A stretch of 8,979 nucleotides of DNA from Rhodothermales bacterium (lineage in GTDB: Bacteria; Bacteroidota; Rhodothermia; Rhodothermales; UBA10348): contig JABDJZ010000521.1 in assembly GCA_013003255.1 (NCBI GenBank), positions 1 to 8,979 of the forward strand, written 5' to 3'. The first letter of the stretch is position 1. Each line of letters starts with the position of its first letter. The position numbers and the translations under genes are program-made. This document shows, in pieces, positions 1-6,634 of this stretch. Under the pieces are notes generated by a model. It did not search any database. It was not told the origin of the DNA and saw only the letters and a list, made by a program, of their open reading frames with translations.

Positions 1-1
1 G

Positions 2-328
2 GTCCTGTTCAGACAGTCTCTGACTGAAGCCACCATTCATCTTCAGCCCGGCGACGTGTTCGTCCTGTATACCGACGGCGTAGTCGAGTCCCGCGCCCCC
101 GACGGCGAGGAATACGGGTACGACCGTCTGTTGGAAGTTCTGGCTGACCTCAGGCACGAGAGCGCCGGTGAAATCCACAACCAACTCATTGCAGACCTGA
201 ACACATTCGTCACCGACGACGGTGACTACGGCGACGACATGACCATGGTCGTGCTCAAATGGCACGGCCCCCACGCAGATATTCCCCTGGACACCCATGG
301 CGTGGCGCGCGTAGCGGAACTCGCGTAG
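2..328 (+). CDS. SpoIIE-type PP2C serine phosphatase, 3' end (partial)
   Basis: The gene enters from outside the window: its frame is open from base 2 and stops at TAG 326-328. The visible 108 residues are the C-terminal part of a PP2C/SpoIIE (PPM) phosphatase domain. Diagnostic pieces are PGDVFVLYTDGVVE (codons about 44-85), with the Asp of TDG (74-76), and DDMTMVVL near the end, with the Asp pair at 233-238. These Asp residues bind catalytic Mn2+/Mg2+ in the family. About 20 unconserved residues follow the domain. Enzymes of this class dephosphorylate the phospho-serine of a STAS anti-anti-sigma protein, and such a STAS gene follows 39 bp downstream on the same strand, which supports this role by inference. 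Sensor domains (GAF, PAS, HAMP or receiver) usually precede this domain but would lie outside the window. The GTG at 56 is internal, not a real start. Confidence 0.88.
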   Translation, partial: VLFRQSLTEATIHLQPGDVFVLYTDGVVESRAPDGEEYGYDRLLEVLADLRHESAGEIHNQLIADLNTFVTDDGDYGDDMTMVVLKWHGPHADIPLDTHGVARVAELA

Positions 329-367
329 TTTCGAGCCTACTCCGACCACGATACCCTCGCAGATAGC

Positions 368-730
368 ATGAGCAGTTTTTCAGTAGGATTCCGATCTGTC
401 GGGAGCGTGCAGGTTCTCGACCTCCGGGGTGAGCTTGACGCGCATACCGCGGCCGAGTTGGAGGCCGCCATCGAGAAGTGCCAGCAGGACGAGTGCGTCC
501 AGATTCTGGTCAATGGGGCCAACCTCATGTACATCTCCAGCGCCGGTCTCGGCGTCTTCATGGCCCACATCGAGGAGATCCGCGAGAAAGGCGGCGACAT
601 CAAGATCGCTGCGCTGCAGCCCAAGGTGTACAACGTCTTTGATCTCCTGGGCTTTCCGATGCTCTTCGACATCACGGAGTCCGAAGATGAGGCCGTGACC
701 AAGTTTCAGTCACCCGCACCGAGCGCCTGA
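368..730 (+). CDS. STAS-domain anti-sigma factor antagonist (SpoIIAA/RsbV-like)
   Basis: This 120-residue protein is essentially a single STAS domain. The features seen are the N-terminal strands ending in LDLRGELDAHT (17-27), the conserved loop YISSAGLGVF (55-64) and a C-terminal helix after FDLLGF. In the family, the unphosphorylated form binds an anti-sigma kinase and frees its client; the kinase phosphorylates a Ser in the loop and a PP2C phosphatase removes the phosphate. By alignment with the SpoIIAA loop DSSGLG, the target here would be Ser58 (539-541), while the preceding Asp is Ser57. Both partners flank the gene: the phosphatase upstream and the HATPase kinase 7 bp downstream, so the three are probably co-transcribed. 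Start ATG 368 is the only sensible one and has no clear Shine-Dalgarno sequence. The client is not visible; it may be a sigma factor or an output unrelated to sigma. Confidence 0.92.
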   Translation: MSSFSVGFRSVGSVQVLDLRGELDAHTAAELEAAIEKCQQDECVQILVNGANLMYISSAGLGVFMAHIEEIREKGGDIKIAALQPKVYNVFDLLGFPMLFDITESEDEAVTKFQSPAPSA

Positions 731-737
731 GACCACC

Positions 738-1157
738 TTGGCCAACCGCATCCACAAACTGACCATTCCAAGCTCCACCAGGTATCTGGAGGACGTGCGG
801 CAGTTCGTGGAAATCCATGCCGAGAAGGCGCGGTTGCCGGAGGACTCCGTGCAGCAGTTGAAGATGGCCGTTGACGAGGCCTGCGCCAATGTCATTGAGC
901 ACGCCTACAGTGGGAATACGGACCAGCCCATCGACATCGCCGTCATTGTAAAGCCCGACCGGTTTACCGTCCGCATTCGGGACGAAGGCGTGGGCTTCAA
1001 CCCCGACGCCTACCAGGAGCCTGACCTCGCCCGCATCGCGCGCTCTCGACGGGCCGGAGGTCTGGGTGTCCACATCATGCACCGCCTGATGGATCAGGTG
1101 GAGTACCGGCAGCGCGGCCGGACCAACGAGTGCTGCCTGACCAAGTACCGACGCTAG
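738..1157 (+). CDS. RsbW/SpoIIAB-like anti-sigma serine kinase (HATPase_c)
   Basis: A compact 139-residue GHKL ATPase without a sensor or dimerisation histidine. The ATP-binding boxes are in order: N box MAVDEACANVIEHAY (43-57, with Glu47 and Asn51), G1 box RDEGVGF (81-87, with Asp82) and G2 box GGLGVHIM (107-114). This is the architecture of RsbW/SpoIIAB/BtrW kinases, which phosphorylate a STAS antagonist and, when free, sequester a client such as a sigma factor. The start is TTG 738: the frame is closed upstream by TGA 696-698 and there is no ATG or GTG between. The protein then begins MANRIHKLTIPS, a normal N-terminus for the family. It lies 7 bp after the STAS stop. Its own stop codon is part of a perfect hairpin (1148-1169). 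Role from domain and context; the client is unknown. Confidence 0.9.
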   Translation: MANRIHKLTIPSSTRYLEDVRQFVEIHAEKARLPEDSVQQLKMAVDEACANVIEHAYSGNTDQPIDIAVIVKPDRFTVRIRDEGVGFNPDAYQEPDLARIARSRRAGGLGVHIMHRLMDQVEYRQRGRTNECCLTKYRR

Positions 1158-1169
1158 TCAAAGCGTCGG
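1148..1169. terminator. Perfect 8-bp hairpin in convergent gap (candidate bidirectional terminator)
   Basis: CCGACGCT (1148-1155) and AGCGTCGG (1162-1169) are exact reverse complements around a 6-nt loop, AGTCAA. The left arm and loop contain the TAG stop of the HATPase gene (1155-1157). The hairpin sits between two convergent genes, 25 bp from the ubiE stop. A second short palindrome, GTCCGGCGGAC (1184-1194), follows and runs into the ubiE stop codon. No T-tract follows the main stem on either strand, so it is not a textbook intrinsic terminator. It may act as a weak terminator, a 3'-end stabiliser, or both. Confidence 0.5.
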
Positions 1170-1193
1170 CCGCAGCACGTCCCGTCCGGCGGA

Positions 1194-1931
1194 CTATTTC
1201 GAGCCGGCCCGACCGGAGTAGATCGAGGCGATTCCGAACGTGAGCCGTCGTTGCGACACGTCCGAGTACCCGGCGCTGCGCATGCGATTCAGGAAGTCCT
1301 CGCCATGCGGGAAGACCGCAATCGAATCAGGAAGGTAGCGATAGGCACCCGAATCGCCGGACAGCCAACCGCCGATGCGTGGCAGGATGTGCCGACTGTA
1401 AAACCCGTAGCCCTGCTTGATGGGAAATGCCGTTGGCTGGCTGAACTCCAGCACAATCAACTGTCCCCCGGGTCGCAGGACGCGCTCCATCTCCTTCAGA
1501 CCCGCATCCAGGTTCTCGAAATTGCGGACGCCGAACGCCACGGTGGCCGCATCAAAGGCCCCGTCGTCAAACGGCAGGTGCTCGGCATCACCGTACTGGA
1601 GCGTCACCTTCTCAGTGAGCTTCCTGCCAGGCAGTTTCCGGCGTCCCACGGCCAGCATCTCCTCGGCGATATCGACTCCGATGACCTCCTTTGCTCCTGC
1701 GTCGGCCGCGGCAATGGCCAGGTCTCCGGTCCCCGTCGCCACGTCAAGCACCCGGCTCGGCGCATCGTCCATAAGCATGCGAATGACCCGTCGGCGCCAC
1801 CCCTTGTCAATCCCCATGCTCAGCACGCGATTCAGGAAGTCATAGCGCGGCGCGATGGTGTCGAACATCGTCGCCACATCGGCCTTCTTGCCTTCTGCCG
1901 CCGCCGGTGAGGGGTAATTCTGCGTTGCCAA
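1194..1931 (-). CDS. ubiE: Demethylmenaquinone methyltransferase (UbiE/MenG)
   Basis: A 245-residue class I SAM-dependent methyltransferase of the UbiE family, making the last C-methylation in menaquinone synthesis (ubiquinone where that is made; Bacteroidota-type organisms use menaquinone). Seen in the sequence: family signature 1 around YDFLNRVLSMGIDKGWRR (30-47), SAM-binding motif I VLDVATGTGD (about 62-71), the acidic GVDIAEEM after strand 2, GDAEHLPF, and signature 2 VLRPGGQLIVLEFS. Length and both signatures are normal. The start is probably TTG 1931-1929, because conserved residues (KKADVATMF) lie upstream of the next candidate, ATG 1868-1866. The gene starts 3 bp after the pfkA stop, in the same frame, so translation is probably coupled to pfkA. 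It converges on the HATPase gene. Confidence 0.93.
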   Translation of the reverse strand: MATQNYPSPAAAEGKKADVATMFDTIAPRYDFLNRVLSMGIDKGWRRRVIRMLMDDAPSRVLDVATGTGDLAIAAADAGAKEVIGVDIAEEMLAVGRRKLPGRKLTEKVTLQYGDAEHLPFDDGAFDAATVAFGVRNFENLDAGLKEMERVLRPGGQLIVLEFSQPTAFPIKQGYGFYSRHILPRIGGWLSGDSGAYRYLPDSIAVFPHGEDFLNRMRSAGYSDVSQRRLTFGIASIYSGRAGSK

Positions 1932-1934
1932 GGG

Positions 1935-2918
1935 TTACCTGAGAAGTTCTATGAGCTTCAGCAGCTCGTAATTGATGGCCTTCTTGCGGCCCCAAACGTT
2001 TCGGGAGGGCGTAAGGCGAATGTCGCCGTCCTGGATCCCAACCATGACGTTGTAGCGTCCTTCCATGAAGGCCTCGACGGCCGCGACACCCAGGCGGCTG
2101 GCCAGGACACGGTCTCTGGCCGAAGGCGCGCCGCCCCGTTGTGTGTGGCCCAGTATGCAGACCCGCAGGTCCACGTGGTCAAAGGAGGAATCGTCCCGAA
2201 GGGCAGCCGCCACCGAATTGGCGCCGCCCAGTTCGTCACCCTCCGCCACGACAACCACGGCCGAGCGCGACTGGGTGCTCATCTGGGATCGAATCTGACG
2301 TTTTACCTCGTCGAGATCCGAGAGCATTTCCGGGATCAGCACAAGTTCGGCGCCGCCACCGATTCCGCAGTTGAGCGCGATGAACCCTGCGTCACGGCCC
2401 ATGACCTCCACCAGGAAGAGACGGTCGTGCGCGTCTGCGGTGTCCCTGATCTTGTCAATGTTGTCCAGGGCCGTGTTCATGGCCGTGTCGTAGCCGATGG
2501 TCTCATCGGTTCCGAACAGGTCATTGTCGATGGTGCCCGGACAACCCACGAGCGGGACCTGATGCTCATCATAGAAGATGGCCGCACCGCGGAGTGAGCC
2601 ATCTCCGCCGATGGCAATCAGCCCACCGATCCCCGCCTCCTTCAGGTTTCTGGCAGCAGTAGCCCGGCCCTCGGCCGTGCGAAACTGGTCGGATCGGGCG
2701 CTCTTCAGAATGGTCCCACCTTTCTGAACGATGTTGGACACGCTCTTGGCGTCCATCTCCACGATGTCACCTTCGATCATGCCCTGGTAGCCGCGCCGGA
2801 TGCCCATGACCTCGAGGTCGTGGGACAGCGCCGTACGGACGACAGCCCGTACGCACGCATTCATGCCGGGGGCATCGCCTCCGGAGGTAAAGACTCCTAT
2901 GCGGGTTACCGAATCCAT
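1935..2918 (-). CDS. pfkA: ATP-dependent 6-phosphofructokinase
   Basis: A 327-residue group A phosphofructokinase, which phosphorylates fructose 6-phosphate to the 1,6-bisphosphate in glycolysis. Motifs in order: TSGGDAPGMN (11-20, nucleotide loop), GGDGS (104-108), PGTIDND (127-133, catalytic Asp131), MGRDAG (173-178, sugar phosphate binding) and HTQRGGAPSARDR (258-270). Gly107 in GGDGS and Gly128 in PGTIDND are the residues of ATP enzymes; PPi-dependent enzymes usually have Asp and Lys there. Arg24 and Arg28 match the effector-site arginines 21 and 25 of E. coli PfkA, so allosteric control is possible. Start is ATG 2918-2916, giving MDSVTRIGVFTSGGD. No Shine-Dalgarno sequence is visible. 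It follows aat by 55 bp and precedes ubiE by 3 bp, so one transcript could carry all three. Confidence 0.96.
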   Translation of the reverse strand: MDSVTRIGVFTSGGDAPGMNACVRAVVRTALSHDLEVMGIRRGYQGMIEGDIVEMDAKSVSNIVQKGGTILKSARSDQFRTAEGRATAARNLKEAGIGGLIAIGGDGSLRGAAIFYDEHQVPLVGCPGTIDNDLFGTDETIGYDTAMNTALDNIDKIRDTADAHDRLFLVEVMGRDAGFIALNCGIGGGAELVLIPEMLSDLDEVKRQIRSQMSTQSRSAVVVVAEGDELGGANSVAAALRDDSSFDHVDLRVCILGHTQRGGAPSARDRVLASRLGVAAVEAFMEGRYNVMVGIQDGDIRLTPSRNVWGRKKAINYELLKLIELLR

Positions 2919-2973
2919 GGGGTGTGGGGATCAATGCCGATGGGCAGCGAAGGGTCACTGCCGGGGTTGAAAA

Positions 2974-3546
2974 TCAGTCGAATGCGAGGAGTGCGTGGTC
3001 CAACCGCTCCTGGTAGGCGTCGGCCGTGATCTCGAACGCACCGAATCTCCGAAGGTGCTCCGTCATGAACTGGATGTCCAGCAGTTCAAATTCCTGCGAC
3101 CTGAGCCAGTCCACGAGGCCGACCAGAGCCACCTTGGAAGCATCGGTCTCCAGATGAAACATCGACTCTGCAAAGAACGCCCGGCCCAGCGCCAGGCCGT
3201 AGACCCCACCCACCAGACGATCGCCTTGCCAGGCACCCACGGAGTGGGCCCAACCCTCCCGGTGGAGGCGCATGAACACCTCGACGAGTTCGGGCGACAG
3301 CCACGTTTCGTCACGATCCGCACAGTGGCGGATAATCGCGTCGAAATCCCGGTTCCGGAACAGCTGAAACCGCCCCTGCCTGATCACCTTGGCCAGGCTC
3401 CGTGGGATGTGCAGCGAATCGATCGGGAGAAGGGCACGCACCTCCGGGAGGTACCAGTATATCTGGCCATCCTCATCGGGCTCCGCCATCGGGAAGTACC
3501 CGCTGGCGTAGGCGTTTATCATCATTTCAGTGGTGATGCTCGTCAC
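2974..3546 (-). CDS. aat: Leucyl/phenylalanyl-tRNA--protein transferase
   Basis: Aat transfers Leu or Phe from aminoacyl-tRNA to proteins with N-terminal Arg or Lys, marking them for ClpS/ClpAP-type degradation in the N-end rule pathway. The N-terminal AYASGYFPM and WYLPEVRALLP, then LHIPRSL, AHSVGAW, LVGGVYG, the FAESMF active segment, ASKVALVGLV and LLDIQFMTEHLRRFGA are family landmarks. The Glu of AESMF and the Gln of DIQ correspond to E. coli Glu156 and Gln188. I chose GTG 3546-3544 (190 residues): a strong GGGAGGA lies just upstream, and short Aat proteins begin close to this TxEMMINAY segment. The frame also allows TTG 3594, which would add 16 unconserved residues and take up most of the divergent intergenic region. 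The gene is first in the aat-pfkA-ubiE run. Confidence 0.92.
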   Translation of the reverse strand: MTSITTEMMINAYASGYFPMAEPDEDGQIYWYLPEVRALLPIDSLHIPRSLAKVIRQGRFQLFRNRDFDAIIRHCADRDETWLSPELVEVFMRLHREGWAHSVGAWQGDRLVGGVYGLALGRAFFAESMFHLETDASKVALVGLVDWLRSQEFELLDIQFMTEHLRRFGAFEITADAYQERLDHALLAFD

Positions 3547-3607
3547 GGAATCCTCCCAATCCAGGTGGAGCACCCGGAGTATATTGGTTGCCAATCTAGT
3601 ACCCGCT
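3547..3607. promoter_or_regulatory. Divergent intergenic region between aat and the biotin carrier gene
   Basis: These 61 bp separate two divergent gene runs and so should hold promoters for both the aat-pfkA-ubiE and the biotin carrier/SDR/metal transporter units. A TATACT-like hexamer is present on the minus strand (3583-3578) without a convincing partner box. A small inverted repeat, TTGG-TTG-CCAA (3584-3594), sits in the middle. I see neither a clear Bacteroidota TAnnTTTG box nor a recognisable Zur/Fur/MntR operator. The promoter role is inferred from gene orientation. Confidence 0.45.
3551..3557 (-). promoter_or_regulatory. Shine-Dalgarno sequence of aat (decides start)
   Basis: Read on the minus strand this is GGGAGGA, with 5 nt between its GGAGG core and GTG 3546-3544. 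It is one of the strongest ribosome-binding sequences in the window and favours the GTG over the upstream TTG 3594 in the same frame. Confidence 0.7.
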
Positions 3608-4110
<503 letters not shown>

Positions 4111-4114
<4 letters not shown>

Positions 4115-5091
4115 CTGGACGTGTCCTGGTAACCGGAGCCACCGGTTTCCTGGGCTCTCATCTGGTCCGCAGACTTCTCAGTGAGGGACTGGATGTGCGT
4201 GCCCTTGTGCGCCGACCCGACAGACTGGGTGATCTCTCTGACCTGCCCGGCCTGGAGGTTGCCGAGGGCGATGTGCTGGACGTCGATTCGCTCCAGGACG
4301 CCGTTTCCGGAATATCGCAGGTCTACCACTGTGCCGCGTTCGTCGGGTTCGGCGGGAAGTCGGAGGTCCCCCCGATGATGGCGGTCAACGTGCAGGGCAC
4401 GGCCAACGTTGTGGACGCCGCTTTGCGGCTCGGGGTCTCCCGGGTAGTCCATACGTCGTCCATTGCCGCACTGGGCCGCAGTGAGGGCAACACGGACTGC
4501 CTGGACGAGGGCGTGGTCTGGACGGAATCACCCTTGAACACGGCCTATGCCCGGTCCAAGCACCTGGCCGAACTGGAGGTACATCGGGCTATCGCAGAGG
4601 GACTCGATGCGGTGCTGGTGAACCCATCCCTTATCATGGGGCCAGGACGATCCGGGGAGAACACCACCGTGATCGCCGAGAAGATCCGCGACGGGAAACT
4701 GCCCGCCATTCCGTCCGGCGCCACCAACGTGGTAGACGTCGAGGACGTGGCCGAAGGGCATGTGGCCGCCATGCGTCTCGGCGTTTCCGGCGAGCGATAC
4801 ATCCTCGCTGGCGAAAATCTCTCCTGGGATAAGATTATCCGGACGTTGGCCGACGCGTTTGGCGTGGATCCTCCGCGGCGTCGCGTATCGATGCGAGCGG
4901 CCCTCTTGCTCGGCGCACTCAGCGAGTTCGGGGCCACCATTACCCGTCGGAAGCCCCTGATGACACGCGAGTCGGCCAGAGTAACCGGCCACCGATCGTG
5001 CTATCGCAATGACCGGGCCCGCTCCGAACTCGGGGTGGCGTTCCGGCCCTTTTCGGAGACCGCGGGTCGGCTGGCGGAGGCACTGTCTTGA
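4111..5091 (+). CDS. NAD(P)-dependent epimerase/dihydroflavonol-reductase-like SDR protein
   Basis: A 326-residue extended short-chain dehydrogenase/reductase. It has the N-terminal Rossmann motif TGATGFLG (8-15), Arg34-Arg35 just after the second strand (often a sign of NADP(H) preference), the HCAA segment (73-76), TSS (115-117) and the catalytic pair Tyr146/Lys150 in YARSK. VNPSLIMGPG and a C-terminal substrate domain follow. It resembles the dihydroflavonol 4-reductase/HpnA-like/3-beta-HSD-like group, whose substrates range from nucleotide sugars to hopanoid precursors; I cannot assign a substrate. Start is GTG 4111, overlapping the biotin carrier stop as GTGA, with GAGG (4100-4103) 7 nt upstream. 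The 3' end overlaps the metal-binding lipoprotein start by 4 nt (TTGA). No neighbour points to a specific pathway. Confidence 0.85.
5076..5080 (+). promoter_or_regulatory. Shine-Dalgarno sequence for the TTG start of the metal-binding lipoprotein
   Basis: GGAGG lies 7 nt before TTG 5088-5090, inside the 3' end of the SDR gene. It supports the rare TTG start, which in turn gives a proper lipoprotein signal peptide (MKR followed by a hydrophobic stretch and Cys21). Confidence 0.65.
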
Positions 5092-5900
5092 AACGCATCG
5101 TCGGCCTCATCCCGATCCTGGCCCTGTTCGCGCTGACTCTGGTCTCCTGCCAATCCGGCGGGGACCCTGCGTCCTCCGGTCAGGCCCGAATCGTGGCCAC
5201 GGTTGAGCCCGTGCGACTCGTGGCGGCGGAACTCCTTGGTCCCGAGGTAGAGATCCCCGTGCTTCTCCCCCCGGGCGTCTCTCCCCACGCATACGATCCG
5301 CTTCCTTCTGCCGTGATGGCGGCCTCGGAGGCCACGCAGATTCTTGCCATTCACGAGGACGTCGATGGCTGGGTGGCAAGAATCGGTACAGCAAACGTCT
5401 GGTGGCTTACACCTGAGGGCGAGGATCCTCACGGCTGGCTGGACCCGCTCCACGTCCGGAACGCCCTGCCCCGTCTCGCCGAGACCCTGTGCCAGGTCCT
5501 TCCTGAAGACTGTCCCGCCATCCGGGAGCGCCAGGCTCGGTTCACCGCAGAGCTCGAGGAATTCGTGCCCGCTGGCGTGGAACGCCTGTCCGGAACGCGC
5601 CTTGTGCCGTCGGGGATATACCTCAGCGCGTTCTCTGCGCGATTCGGAGTCCGGGAAGAGACGCCCATCGCCCCCACAGAAGGCGTTGAGCCCAGCCCAG
5701 GGGATGTTGCGAGGTCCATCGAGACCGCTCGTGACGCCGGTCTTGTGGTGGCACAAACCGGGTTTCCCGAACTGGCCGCGCAGGAAGTAGCCCGTGCGTC
5801 CGGAGCCCGCCTGGTCAGGATTGACCCCATTGGATCGAGCCGCCCGGTGGAAGGGTACCTTGCGCTGATTGACGCCATCATCGGACTCATCGCACCGTGA
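5088..5900 (+). CDS. Metal ABC transporter substrate-binding lipoprotein (ZnuA/TroA-like, cluster A-I)
   Basis: A 270-residue protein exported as a lipoprotein: MKR, a hydrophobic core, then the lipobox LVSC with Cys21 as lipid anchor. The mature part is a TroA-like fold, the metal-binding component of Zn/Mn/Fe ABC importers. Family landmarks are SPHAYDPLPS (His67, ligand 1), DPHGWLDP (His115, ligand 2) and RIDPIG (Asp246, ligand 4). The third ligand, a His in ZnuA (HDAY) or a Glu in PsaA/TroA (SEGAF), falls on Gly176 (5613-5615) in my alignment, so the site looks incomplete. There is no His-rich loop, which many zinc-specific ZnuA proteins have. At 270 residues it is somewhat shorter than many family members. 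It overlaps the upstream SDR gene and the downstream ATPase gene by 4 nt each. The transported metal cannot be assigned. Confidence 0.87.
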   Translation: MKRIVGLIPILALFALTLVSCQSGGDPASSGQARIVATVEPVRLVAAELLGPEVEIPVLLPPGVSPHAYDPLPSAVMAASEATQILAIHEDVDGWVARIGTANVWWLTPEGEDPHGWLDPLHVRNALPRLAETLCQVLPEDCPAIRERQARFTAELEEFVPAGVERLSGTRLVPSGIYLSAFSARFGVREETPIAPTEGVEPSPGDVARSIETARDAGLVVAQTGFPELAAQEVARASGARLVRIDPIGSSRPVEGYLALIDAIIGLIAP

Positions 5901-6634
5901 ACCCTTCGATTGCCATAGAGAAACTGGCCGTCCGACTGGGCCAGCGGGATGTGCTTCGCGATATCACCTTCGCGGCGCGACCCGGCGAACTGGTGGCTGT
6001 ACTCGGACCCAACGGCAGCGGCAAGTCTACCCTGATCCGAAGCCTCATCGGACTTGTGCCCCTGGCCCGCGGCCAAGTCCGCATTGCGGGTGCCGCGCCA
6101 GGAGCGTGTGCCGCCGGAGCCATCGGCTATGTCCCCCAGATCAAGTCGATGGACCGGACGTTCCCGGCACAGGCCATCGAACTCGTGGCCAGCGTGCAAC
6201 GGAATGCCTGGCCCGGGCGGCTGGATGCAGCGAGGCGCGACTGGTCCCTGAAGGCATTGCGTCGTGTTGGCGCCGAGCATCTGGCCGACCGCCAGGTGAG
6301 TGAGTTGTCGGGCGGAGAACTGCAGCGTGTGTACCTGGCCCGGGCATTGGCCACGGACGTCCAGGTGCTCATCCTGGACGAGCCGGAGACCGGGATCGAT
6401 GCCGCCGGCACTTCGGATCTCTACGCGCTCCTGGAGTCCTACTGCTCCGAGCAGCAGGGTACCGTTCTTCTGGTGACGCACGACTGGGATGCCGCCATGC
6501 ACCACGCTTCCAAGGTGCTGCTGCTCAAGCAAACCCAGATCAGCTTTGGTACGCCTGCGGTAGCGTTGGCCGAGGAGCACGTCAGAGCGGCCTTCGGGCA
6601 CGTCGGTCACGCCCACGGTGTCACGGGGGCATGA
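5897..6634 (+). CDS. Metal ABC transporter ATP-binding protein (ZnuC/MntB-like)
   Basis: A 245-residue ABC ATPase with all motifs intact: Walker A GPNGSGKST (37-45), Q-loop YVPQ (Gln81), signature LSGGELQR (137-144), Walker B VLILDEPETGID (157-168) and H-switch VTHD (His195). It energises import through the membrane partner encoded next. The segment after the Q-loop (MDRTFPAQAIELV) is typical of the metal-importer subfamily. The C-terminus carries a small His cluster (GHVGHAHG, His235, 238 and 240); His-bearing tails occur in some metal-transporter ATPases, but a function here is speculation. Start is GTG 5897, overlapping the upstream stop as GTGA; no Shine-Dalgarno sequence is obvious, so coupling is likely. 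The stop overlaps the permease start as ATGA. Confidence 0.93.
   Translation: MNPSIAIEKLAVRLGQRDVLRDITFAARPGELVAVLGPNGSGKSTLIRSLIGLVPLARGQVRIAGAAPGACAAGAIGYVPQIKSMDRTFPAQAIELVASVQRNAWPGRLDAARRDWSLKALRRVGAEHLADRQVSELSGGELQRVYLARALATDVQVLILDEPETGIDAAGTSDLYALLESYCSEQQGTVLLVTHDWDAAMHHASKVLLLKQTQISFGTPAVALAEEHVRAAFGHVGHAHGVTGA

Noticed and set aside
672..1082. Open frame of 136 codons on the minus strand opposite the HATPase gene
   Set aside because: The plus-strand frame has all N, G1 and G2 boxes; the antisense frame has none.
1251..1910. Open frame of 219 codons on the plus strand opposite ubiE
   Set aside because: Antisense shadow of a fully motif-supported methyltransferase; no family resemblance in its own translation.
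2943..2962. GGCAG/CTGCC stem with a 10-nt loop between aat and pfkA as a terminator
   Set aside because: A 5-bp stem with a long loop and no T-tract; aat and pfkA are more likely co-transcribed.
3584..3594. TTGG-TTG-CCAA inverted repeat as an operator in the divergent region
   Set aside because: Only 4-bp arms; too short to claim a regulator site, so mentioned only within the intergenic feature.
5001..5756. Open frame of 251 codons on the minus strand opposite the lipoprotein gene
   Set aside because: Antisense to a gene with a clear lipobox and TroA motifs; low-complexity, charge-rich translation.
6595..6631. His cluster at the ATPase C-terminus as a metal sensor
   Set aside because: Only three histidines in a short tail; suggestive but not enough to claim a function.
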